From: Chloroflexota bacterium
GTDB taxonomy: Bacteria; Chloroflexota; Anaerolineae; Anaerolineales; Villigracilaceae
Assembly (NCBI GenBank): GCA_026389975.1
Contig: JAPLGV010000420.1
Coordinates: 1 to 6,977, forward strand
Length of the DNA: 6,977 bases
Direction of reading: 5' to 3'
The notes beneath the pieces are model-generated. The model was not told the DNA's origin. It saw only the letters and a list, made by a program, of their open reading frames with translations, and did no database searches. Positions 1 through 6,415 of this stretch are shown piece by piece. The position numbers and the translations under genes were made by a program. The first letter of the stretch is position 1, and each line of letters begins with the position of its first letter.

Positions 1-264
1 CGTAAAATACGCATTCTTGTAGCATGCGCTGCAAGGGGCGACAAAGTCGAGGCCTGTTTTTTCGGCCTTGGCCAAGTTCCGAGCCGTTAGCGTGTATGCC
101 AGCAATTCGTCTACCGGAAAGTAGGCGGTTGCGCCACAGCAGTTCCAATCCTCGATTTCCTTAAGCTCCACTCCCAGCGCGGCTGTGACTGCCATTGCGG
201 AGACATGGTAGCTCTTCCCTAAACTTTCGAGAGAGCAACCGGGGTAATATGCGTATTGCTTCAT
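1..264 (-). CDS. hdrB: Heterodisulfide reductase subunit B-like protein, N-terminal part (3' end beyond window)
   Basis: These are the first 88 residues of an HdrB-type protein, usually close to 290-300 aa, so about two thirds is missing to the left. The fragment contains one complete CCG-domain signature: C10 (YYPGCSLES), C42-C43 (DWNCCGAT) and C78-x2-C81 (APCSACY), with spacings of 31 and 34 residues. These are the ligands that hold a noncubane [4Fe-4S] cluster in characterised HdrB. The start ATG at 264 overlaps the hdrC stop (ATGA), and a Shine-Dalgarno AGGAG lies 7 nt upstream inside hdrC (272-276). With hdrC it should form a soluble HdrCB module. Its redox substrate cannot be read from this fragment. 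A related CCG-domain oxidoreductase is the only real alternative. Confidence 0.93.
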   Translation of the reverse strand, partial: MKQYAYYPGCSLESLGKSYHVSAMAVTAALGVELKEIEDWNCCGATAYFPVDELLAYTLTARNLAKAEKTGLDFVAPCSACYKNAYFT

Positions 265-824
265 GATGGTGCTCCTATCGGGATGATTCTTCTCACCATC
301 TGCTGGAACTTCTTAAGACCCTTGATCTTCTTCGGAAGCAAGGGCATCTTCCCCGATAGAACCAGGCCGGTGGCGATTAGACCTTCTTGAATGATGTCTC
401 GAGCGCTAAACTTGGGAAGGTAGGTAGCTGCCAGTAAGGGCTCAAAGGATCTCCCGGAGTTCACGATCATCTTCACGAAGGCTTCAGAGAAGTCGGGGCC
501 AATCAAGCCCTCCGGGAATTGACCTTTCCAAATGGAGTAGCGCTTCAGTGCGTACATCATATCGGCAATGTCGATTTCGGCCGGGCATCTGACAGTGCAG
601 TGGTAACAAGATGCACAGGTCCAGTAAGTATTGCTGGCCATTACTTCTTCCTTGAGGTCGGCCCGGATCATTCCGATGATCTGACGGGGTGTTTGATCCA
701 TGAATTCAACCGCTGGACAGGTGCCGGAACAAGTTCCACACTGCAAGCAGTTTGTGATTGGCTCCCCATGTGAAGCGTACATGAGGTTGGCTACTTCATA
801 ACTGAAAGAAAGTTCATCTACCAT
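261..824 (-). CDS. hdrC: Heterodisulfide reductase subunit C-like protein, two [4Fe-4S] clusters
   Basis: This 187-aa soluble protein is an HdrC-type electron-transfer subunit. It carries two ferredoxin motifs, C26-x2-C29-x2-C32-x3-C36-P and C70-x2-C73-x2-C76-x3-C80-P, each expected to bind a [4Fe-4S] cluster. The rest is helical, with the hydrophobic and basic C-terminal tail usual for the family. In known systems HdrC links the flavin subunit HdrA to HdrB, so it probably passes electrons to the HdrB encoded next. The start at 824 has a strong Shine-Dalgarno sequence, and the 26-nt gap after the receiver gene argues for cotranscription. The stop overlaps the hdrB start as ATGA, the usual arrangement for a tight 1:1 complex. 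No hdrA is visible. The native substrate of this HdrCB pair is unknown, and a role in CoB-CoM chemistry should not be assumed in a bacterium. Confidence 0.93.
   Translation of the reverse strand: MVDELSFSYEVANLMYASHGEPITNCLQCGTCSGTCPAVEFMDQTPRQIIGMIRADLKEEVMASNTYWTCASCYHCTVRCPAEIDIADMMYALKRYSIWKGQFPEGLIGPDFSEAFVKMIVNSGRSFEPLLAATYLPKFSARDIIQEGLIATGLVLSGKMPLLPKKIKGLKKFQQMVRRIIPIGAPS
272..276 (-). promoter_or_regulatory. Shine-Dalgarno site of hdrB inside hdrC
   Basis: On the minus strand this reads AGGAG, 7 nt before the hdrB ATG at 264 and within the last codons of hdrC. It decides the hdrB start and supports coupled translation. Confidence 0.65.
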
Positions 825-830
825 TCAAGT

Positions 831-837
831 ACCTCCT
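831..837 (-). promoter_or_regulatory. Strong Shine-Dalgarno site of hdrC
   Basis: On the minus strand this reads AGGAGGT, 6 nt before the ATG at 824. It is the closest to consensus of the sites in the window, suggesting hdrC is translated well independently of the signalling genes before it. Confidence 0.8.
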
Positions 838-850
838 GGTTTTCATAGAT

Positions 851-1285
851 TCACGATTTTTTCTCTTCTGCCAATTTCAGCAAGGAACTCGCCAATTTCA
901 GCAAGGAACTCACTTTTTCCAATAGAAGCTTGGGTTCTACCGGCTTCTCAATCAATTCGTCATTCTCGACGAAATGGGGATGAACAGACTGTCCCGGGAA
1001 GAGGAAAGCGATTTGTTCTCTGAGGCCGGTAATGATTAAAACTGGCAATTCTCTCAGTTTTGGATCCTTTCTTATCTTCCGTGCCAATGCGACCCCTTCT
1101 GCGCCGCGTCCCATCATGATGTCAAGCAGGAGCAGGTCATAGCGATTGGTTTGCAAAGCCTTGAAACCCTCCTTCGGGTTGTAGGCCACATCCACGCTAT
1201 AGTTAGCGGTCTCAAGGACGGATTTAATCCCGGCGACGTAATCGGGATCATCATCAATGATTATGAGCCTTTTTTGTGTATTCAT
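851..1285 (-). CDS. Single-domain response regulator (CheY-like receiver)
   Basis: This 144-aa protein is a lone receiver with no output domain. It has the acidic pocket D11/D12 (IIIDDDPD), phospho-acceptor D55 (LLLLDIMMG), T86 (LIITG) and K114 (IEKPVEP). The stretch between T86 and K114 is about six residues longer than in CheY and carries FPGQSVHPHFVEN. The usual aromatic switch position is L111. After the receiver fold, the C-terminal tail contains the heptad SSLLKLA twice in tandem (residues about 126-139), encoded by a perfect 21-bp duplication, then EEKKS. It probably receives phosphate from one or both kinases encoded just upstream and acts through protein contacts or as a relay step (inference). 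It has its own Shine-Dalgarno site, 52 nt after the previous stop. Confidence 0.93.
   Translation of the reverse strand: MNTQKRLIIIDDDPDYVAGIKSVLETANYSVDVAYNPKEGFKALQTNRYDLLLLDIMMGRGAEGVALARKIRKDPKLRELPVLIITGLREQIAFLFPGQSVHPHFVENDELIEKPVEPKLLLEKVSSLLKLASSLLKLAEEKKS
870..911 (-). repeat. Perfect 21-bp tandem duplication inside the receiver gene
   Basis: Bases 870-890 and 891-911 are identical and directly adjacent. The repeat is in frame and encodes SSLLKLA twice near the C-terminus of the receiver. Identity stops exactly at both outer ends, and there are no synonymous differences between the copies, so the duplication looks recent or is kept identical. Confidence 0.95.
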
Positions 1286-1290
1286 CTTAC

Positions 1291-1298
1291 ATCTCCTT
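1291..1298 (-). promoter_or_regulatory. Shine-Dalgarno site of the single-domain receiver gene
   Basis: On the minus strand this reads AAGGAGAT, 5 nt before the ATG at 1285. The surrounding 52-nt gap holds a small inverted repeat (1327-1336) but no convincing promoter or terminator. Confidence 0.75.
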
Positions 1299-1337
1299 AG
1301 ATTATGATTTGGCCAAGTAATTGATAGCGAAATCGCA

Positions 1338-2438
1338 TTAAGTGGTTTTTAACGCTGGAAGGCGAATTGTAAAAGTAGCACCTTTGCCCAATTCGCTTTC
1401 TACTGAAACAGAGCCGTAATGCGCCTCGATAATGCGGCGGGTGATGGCTAATCCCAACCCGCTGCTTTTTTCGATCTTCTGACCGTCCTTGCCAGTGTAG
1501 AAATCATTGAAAATGTAAGGAAGGTCTTCTTTCGATATACCAATACCGGTATCAGCGACAGAGATTACGATATTGTTTTCGATTTCTTCGGCCTTTAATA
1601 TGATTTGGCTTCCTGTTCGGGAATATTTGATGGCATTACCCAGAATATTCACTACTGTTTCAACCAGAGTCCCCTCGTCTCCATTGACAAGAGGTAATGG
1701 TTCTTTAACCGAAGAGATTATTTCAACATCTTTGCGGGTCGCATGAGTTAAAACGCTCTCTGTTGCTTTGGATATTATTGTGGATATGGATGTTGGTTTA
1801 AAGTTTTCTCGAATCTTCATCACATCCACCGACAGCACTCGCAGCCAGGTGAGGATGAGATTGATCAGATCACTGATGTTGGCCTGCATTCGCCCAAACC
1901 TGGTTTTTTGATCTTCGGTGAGTTGATTTGATAATTCACTTATTAAAACAAATAGATTTTGTTGGACTGCACCCAGAGGAGCCTTGAGCTCATGGGAGAC
2001 TATGGCAGCAAATTGCTCCCTTAGCATTTCCTTTTCTCTTTTGAGTTGAATAGTTTCTAAAATTAACCCTCTTTTGTCCAGACCTCTCTGGGTGATTAAC
2101 CGAAATTCGTCAGGCGTGAAAGGCTTTGGCAGAAAATCGTATGCGCCATTTTTCATTGCTTCAACGGCCGAACTTACTGTTGCAAAGCCAGTAATAACGA
2201 TGACCACAATCGTCGGATCAGTATCGCGAATCTTTTCAATTACTTCCATTCCTGAAATGCCTGGCATTTTGAGGTCAACATAAATAAGATCCGGTTGGAA
2301 TTCCTTTACCAGATCCAGGCCAAGGCGGCCATTCGTCGCGGTTGCGATCTTGTATGCGCCGCTTTTTAAAATGCGCGTGCAAGAATCCAGAACAACTTCC
2401 TCGTCATCAATGATTAGAATTCTAGACTGATTGTTCAT
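1338..2438 (-). CDS. Soluble receiver-histidine kinase (REC-HisKA-HATPase)
   Basis: This 366-aa cytoplasmic protein has its receiver first and its kinase second, the reverse of common hybrid kinases. The receiver (about 5-120) has acidic residues D11/D12, phospho-acceptor D55 in YVDLKMPG, T83, the aromatic switch residue F102 and K105 in PKPF. A charged helix (about 121-147) leads into a HisKA helix with H149 in SHELKAPLG. The HATPase_c domain has N264/N268 (NILGNAIKYS), DTGIGIS (296-302), the DFYTG block and SSGLGLAI (325-332). No membrane segment or PAS domain is seen. The likely role, inferred, is to be tuned by phosphorylation from the upstream membrane kinase and to pass phosphate to the next receiver. 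The ATG at 2438 lies inside the kinase gene upstream (17-nt overlap) with only a weak purine-rich sequence before it, suggesting coupled translation. It is chosen because receivers usually begin a few residues before the first strand, as here. Confidence 0.93.
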   Translation of the reverse strand: MNNQSRILIIDDEEVVLDSCTRILKSGAYKIATATNGRLGLDLVKEFQPDLIYVDLKMPGISGMEVIEKIRDTDPTIVVIVITGFATVSSAVEAMKNGAYDFLPKPFTPDEFRLITQRGLDKRGLILETIQLKREKEMLREQFAAIVSHELKAPLGAVQQNLFVLISELSNQLTEDQKTRFGRMQANISDLINLILTWLRVLSVDVMKIRENFKPTSISTIISKATESVLTHATRKDVEIISSVKEPLPLVNGDEGTLVETVVNILGNAIKYSRTGSQIILKAEEIENNIVISVADTGIGISKEDLPYIFNDFYTGKDGQKIEKSSGLGLAITRRIIEAHYGSVSVESELGKGATFTIRLPALKTT

Positions 2439-4404
2439 CTTTTGTGCTTTCTTCTTCAGCGGTTACAGGTAATCTCACAATAAATGTCGTTCCTTTGCCA
2501 ACTTCACTCTCAACCGAGATGGTTCCGTTATGTTCTTTGATAATCCCGAAACTAATAGCCAGACCTAATCCAACGCCGTGGCCAGTATCCTTGGTCGTGA
2601 AGAAGGGGTCAAAAATTTTTTCCAAATTCTCTTTCACGATGCCATGACCAGTGTCAGTAAATTCCACTTCGATGCAGTGGTCAACCGAGTCGAATCTGGT
2701 CGCCATATTCAGTTTTCCATTGCCATCCATCGCATCTGCTGCATTGACGATCATATTGATAAATACACGCTCTATTTGTGATGGGTCTATGATCGTCAGG
2801 GGTAGTTTCTCGTCCAGATTGGATGTGATCTGCACATTATGAAACAAAGCCTGCTTTTCCAGGAGGGAAACACATCCTTTCAAAACGTTGGTAATGTCAC
2901 ATAACGTTTTATCGGGTTTCCTTTGCCTTGAAAAGTCTAACAAGCCTCGAATAATGTCTCTGCTTCGGTTGGCCTGGGTGACGATCTTTTCGAGGGAGTC
3001 CCTGGCCGGGTCATCGTGGGGCAATTCCTCTAAAAGCAGGTGGGAATAAGTGACGATTCCCTGGAGTGGATTGTTCAATTCGTGGGCTACGTTGGCTGCC
3101 AACTGTCCGATGAGCGCCAGTCGTTCAGACTCCATGATCTTGCTTCTGGTGAATTCCTTTAATTTGTCATCGCGCTCTCTCAGAGCCAGTGCCATCTTAT
3201 TGAATGTGTATGCTAATTTGCCTAATTCGTCCGTTGTCGTGATTTCAACTTTTGTATCCAGGTTGCCGTTGGCCACTTCCTTGGAGGCCAGTACCAGTTT
3301 CTTGATGGGGCCAGAAATGCTGCGAGAGAGCAGGTAGGACAATACCGTCGAAACCAGCACGCCAATAAGGGCAATAGATAAGAAAGCAAGAACAGTTTGC
3401 TGCTTGATATCAACGTATTTTTGCTCGAGTATGCCAACGTACAGGATCCCGATTATTTGGTGATTTATACTTTTGATAGGCTCGTAGGCTGTGATGTACC
3501 AGCTGTTGACAACATAGGCTCGCCCAATATAGGGTTTTCCATCGACAACGACTTGGTTGTATACCTCTTCTGAAACACGTGTCCCAATCGCCCTGGAGCC
3601 ATCTCCATTTTTGACGTTTGTCGAAATTCTTAGGTCATCTTGAAAAATCGTTGCGGTTCCGATATCTTGGCCCTTATATTGCAGATCCTGAAAAACGGTT
3701 CGTTTGATTTCGTCCACAATCTCATAATTCCTGTTCAGCAAAATGCCGCCGTATAAGATTCCAATCAGATTATTCTGATAGTCGAAGATCGGAGCGGCTG
3801 CCCCCAGCATCATGCCGGACGTTTCCTCGGTCTCGTTTCTTACTCTTGCCATCGGAGTGTCGATAAAAGTGAAGTGCGCCTGTTCAACCAGAAGTTGCGA
3901 TTCCAATCGTAAATCTTCAATGGGCATAATCATTGTGCCAGCAACAGGGACGTTTCTATTTATTGCCTCCGCAACGAGCTCATTATGATATTGGCTGTCT
4001 CCGGAGAGGTTTATATTATTAGCTCGTAAAAGAACATTACCCGATGGATCTGTGATTGTTAATAAATCTAAACTTTCATTTAATTTTACTCGCACCAGTT
4101 CCTCGGCGAAGCTTCCGATATCACCGGATATTAATGCGTCTTTTATATAAAACCTGTCAGCTATTAGTCGGACCACATCGTTAAGGTGGTTTAACTTGCT
4201 TAGATAAATTTCTCGCGCCGAGTTAAGATCACGCCCGACCTTCTCTTGAGCTTCCGTCACGATGCGGTTACTGATCAGTTGGATGCCCACGACGGTGAAG
4301 ACGGTGCTGGTGATGACAATGATCAGCAGAAAGCTCAGGATGAGCTTGGTAGCGATGGGTATCCTTAAGCCTCTCTTGCTATTCGTCATTGCATTCGTGC
4401 GCAC
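2422..4404 (-). CDS. Membrane sensor histidine kinase with Cache-type sensor and HAMP domain
   Basis: This 660-aa inner-membrane kinase would sense a ligand outside the cytoplasm and autophosphorylate. It has a first membrane segment (about 20-44), a large extracytoplasmic region (about 45-335), a second membrane segment (about 336-358), a HAMP domain (359-410, ending in a coiled linker), a HisKA dimerisation helix with phospho-acceptor H441 in AHELNNPLQG, and an HATPase_c domain with N-box N550/N554, DTGHG (584-588), the FDPFFTTKD stretch (598-606) and GVGLGLAI (610-617). The sensor resembles double-Cache or Cache_3-Cache_2 fusion sensors, with a typical C-terminal half (IGTRVSEEVY, WYITAYEPI, IGILYVGILEQKY). 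The ligand is unknown. The start is uncertain: a GTG at 4404 lies 1 nt after the upstream stop, and an in-frame ATG at 4389 (residue 6) is equally possible. Neither has a clear Shine-Dalgarno site, which suggests translational coupling. The 3' end overlaps the next gene by 17 nt. Confidence 0.93.
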   Translation of the reverse strand: MRTNAMTNSKRGLRIPIATKLILSFLLIIVITSTVFTVVGIQLISNRIVTEAQEKVGRDLNSAREIYLSKLNHLNDVVRLIADRFYIKDALISGDIGSFAEELVRVKLNESLDLLTITDPSGNVLLRANNINLSGDSQYHNELVAEAINRNVPVAGTMIMPIEDLRLESQLLVEQAHFTFIDTPMARVRNETEETSGMMLGAAAPIFDYQNNLIGILYGGILLNRNYEIVDEIKRTVFQDLQYKGQDIGTATIFQDDLRISTNVKNGDGSRAIGTRVSEEVYNQVVVDGKPYIGRAYVVNSWYITAYEPIKSINHQIIGILYVGILEQKYVDIKQQTVLAFLSIALIGVLVSTVLSYLLSRSISGPIKKLVLASKEVANGNLDTKVEITTTDELGKLAYTFNKMALALRERDDKLKEFTRSKIMESERLALIGQLAANVAHELNNPLQGIVTYSHLLLEELPHDDPARDSLEKIVTQANRSRDIIRGLLDFSRQRKPDKTLCDITNVLKGCVSLLEKQALFHNVQITSNLDEKLPLTIIDPSQIERVFINMIVNAADAMDGNGKLNMATRFDSVDHCIEVEFTDTGHGIVKENLEKIFDPFFTTKDTGHGVGLGLAISFGIIKEHNGTISVESEVGKGTTFIVRLPVTAEEESTKDEQSV

Positions 4405-4405
4405 A

Positions 4406-6379
4406 TCATAGCGCCGCGTGGACCAGTTCGATCAAATCCTTGACCTCGAGCCTGCTCTCGTTACCTGTGGTTTTCACGGCGTCACGGAACATGGTGACAT
4501 CCTTGGGGCAGGCAACCACAAAAATTGGCACTTTGCCTAGTTTTACCGCCTCGCGAATACGGGATTCGCTGGGCCGTTCCTGGATTTCACCTTGTGCCAT
4601 CCAGATGCGTCCACCGCCCGCGCCGCAGCAGAAAGAACCATCATTGTGACGCGGCATCTCGACCAATTCGCAGCCGGTCGCCTCGATCACCCGCCGTGGC
4701 GCATCGTAAACACCATTGTAACGGCCCAAGTAGCATGGGTCGTGGTAGGTGACTTTGTAGCCCAGTTTTTTGCTGAACTTTAGTTTCCCGGCGGTGATCA
4801 ACTGGTCGAGCAGTTCGGCATAGTGCAATACCGGGCGGCGTTCGTCTCCGTTCGCCGGGTATTCGTTTTTGAGGGTGTTGTAAGTGTGCGGATCGGTGGT
4901 GACAATCGCCCGGTAAGTGCATTTACTCAGTGCCATGGAATTCTTCTCCACCAGCCGTACATCATTGCCGGCATTCCGCTCGGCATCGTAGAGAATGCCA
5001 AAATCCAGACCAGCTTTACGGAACACTTCTGCCGTTTTGACTGTAACCTCTGTTAGCGTTGGGCTGTACGAGGCATAATCGCCGACGAACCACAGATATT
5101 CCACCGGCTCGCGACGGGCATCTTTGATGGGAGGCTGGATCGGCTGAGTCCAGCGGGCGCGCATCCGCTCAGACTGCCCGAACGAGTTACCGTAGCGGCC
5201 GAGGTTCTCCAGCGCGCCCTGGAGTTCGGTGTCCATCCGCCCCTCTATGACCAGATACCGGCGCATATCTACAATGGCATCCACGTGCTCGATCAGCACC
5301 GGGCATTCGCAGACGCACGCGCCGCAAGTGGTGCAAGACCATAGCACATCGTCGGATATTTTCTCGCCAGCCAGGAACGGCGCTTTCGTATCTTTGTTGA
5401 GCAGCACCCGCCCATCCTGGCGCAACGCAGCACGCACGCCCAGGATTACCTCTTTGGGGGAGAGCAACTTCCCGGCGGCGAATGCCGGACAGGCGTCCTG
5501 GCATCGCCCGCACTCGGTACAGGCGTCGCAGTCAAGCAACTGTTTCCAGGTCAGGTCCCGCAGTGTGCTGGCGTAGATGGGTTCGCCTTTCGCTGTTTGC
5601 GGGATGGGCGCAAGTTGCCCCGTAGACCGGTCCAGTTTCGAAAAGAACACATTCAGCGGGCCGGTCAGGATGTGGAGCAATGTGCCAACTGGCAGTGTGG
5701 CGAGGGTCAACGTGACAAGCAGCAAATGGAAGATCCAGATTCCCAGATGCCAGTTCATGAGTGCCGCAGCCGAAGCGCCGGCGGCAATCCATGCCTGCGC
5801 CAGCAACCAGCCCAGCGGCGACCATAATTCCCAGGCGGGTTTTTCGACTGCCAGGCGCAGCGACTCGGTGAACCATCCACCCAACACGATCAGCGTAGCC
5901 AGCGCCAGTGACCAGGTAAACCCCGGCTCCAGTGTCAACCGGCGCGGGCGTTGGATGAAGCGGCGGTAAGCTGCCATCCCCGCACCAATTAGAAACAAGA
6001 GGGTGAATGTGTCCAGGACGAACTTGTAAACCAGGTAAGCATTACCCTGAAGGATCTTGAGGAAATGAGAGTCAATCGTTGCCAGTGCCGTACCCAGGAA
6101 GAAGGTGAAGAAACCCCAGGCCAGACCAATGTGCATAATGCCCGGATACTTCTGGCGCAGCACCTTAACTTGAACGATGGCGTACTTGATCAGACGCCAT
6201 AACCGGATGTGGATGCGATCCCAGCGGACCTCGGGTCTGCCCACCCGCCACCATAGTCTGGCACGCTGGAAGAAGCGGACGAGTAGGATGATGCTGCCTA
6301 ACGCCATCAGAAAATAAACATAGATGGCTGGCGAGCCCCAGGTGAATGGAATTCCCCAAAAGTCAATTCGCTCTGGCAT
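4406..6379 (-). CDS. Membrane cytochrome b / HdrD-like Fe-S fusion protein, probable ETF:quinone oxidoreductase (EMO/EtfD-like)
   Basis: This 657-aa protein probably moves electrons between ETF and membrane quinone. Residues 1-245 hold about six hydrophobic segments (near 17-37, 81-101, 115-137, 152-172, 185-205, 212-234) resembling the NarI/DUF224 heme b domain. H218 and H236 are 18 residues apart, the spacing of the NarI ligands H187/H205, and H83 is another candidate ligand. A two-cluster ferredoxin module follows: C287-x2-C290-x2-C293-x3-C297 and C349-x2-C352-x2-C355-x3-C359, with extra cysteines C284 and C357. Two HdrD-type CCG regions then follow. The first (about 425-530) has lost every ligand cysteine (D434, N469/A470, D496, T499). 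The second keeps C549, C584-C585 and C624 but has D627 where the last cysteine normally lies. The start has a good Shine-Dalgarno site. Placement directly after etfA supports the ETF link. The exact acceptor and direction are inferred. A generic heterodisulfide-reductase-related oxidoreductase is the alternative. Confidence 0.88.
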   Translation of the reverse strand: MPERIDFWGIPFTWGSPAIYVYFLMALGSIILLVRFFQRARLWWRVGRPEVRWDRIHIRLWRLIKYAIVQVKVLRQKYPGIMHIGLAWGFFTFFLGTALATIDSHFLKILQGNAYLVYKFVLDTFTLLFLIGAGMAAYRRFIQRPRRLTLEPGFTWSLALATLIVLGGWFTESLRLAVEKPAWELWSPLGWLLAQAWIAAGASAAALMNWHLGIWIFHLLLVTLTLATLPVGTLLHILTGPLNVFFSKLDRSTGQLAPIPQTAKGEPIYASTLRDLTWKQLLDCDACTECGRCQDACPAFAAGKLLSPKEVILGVRAALRQDGRVLLNKDTKAPFLAGEKISDDVLWSCTTCGACVCECPVLIEHVDAIVDMRRYLVIEGRMDTELQGALENLGRYGNSFGQSERMRARWTQPIQPPIKDARREPVEYLWFVGDYASYSPTLTEVTVKTAEVFRKAGLDFGILYDAERNAGNDVRLVEKNSMALSKCTYRAIVTTDPHTYNTLKNEYPANGDERRPVLHYAELLDQLITAGKLKFSKKLGYKVTYHDPCYLGRYNGVYDAPRRVIEATGCELVEMPRHNDGSFCCGAGGGRIWMAQGEIQERPSESRIREAVKLGKVPIFVVACPKDVTMFRDAVKTTGNESRLEVKDLIELVHAAL

Positions 6380-6387
6380 ATAATGTG

Positions 6388-6393
6388 CTCCTC
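6388..6393 (-). promoter_or_regulatory. Shine-Dalgarno site of the cytochrome b/Fe-S gene
   Basis: On the minus strand this reads GAGGAG, 8 nt before the ATG at 6379. It fixes that Met as the start and lies in the short gap after the etfA stop codon, in keeping with cotranscription. Confidence 0.75.
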
Positions 6394-6415
6394 ATCCCTT
6401 CCTTATTTGGACTAA

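Noticed and set aside
519..773. Plus-strand open frame of 84 codons opposite hdrC
   Set aside because: It is fully antisense to hdrC with its two intact ferredoxin motifs. The translation is Cys/His-scattered and family-less, as expected of a shadow.
1286..1337. Possible promoter or terminator in the 52-nt gap before the lone receiver gene
   Set aside because: The inverted repeat at 1327-1336 has only a 4-bp stem with a 2-nt spacer and no U-run. TTGGCCAA (1309-1316) is a short palindrome likely by chance. A CATAAT-like -10 has no -35 at suitable spacing.
4387..4409. ATG codons at 4409 and 4406 as starts of the membrane kinase
   Set aside because: Both are out of frame with the kinase and the 4409 frame hits a stop within a few codons. 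Only GTG 4404 or ATG 4389 is in frame.
5229..5969. Two long plus-strand open frames (5229-5576 and 5577-5969) opposite the cytochrome b/Fe-S gene
   Set aside because: They lie antisense to a gene with clear family motifs in a GC-rich stretch, where stop codons are rare. Their translations show no recognisable domain and there is no ribosome site pattern.
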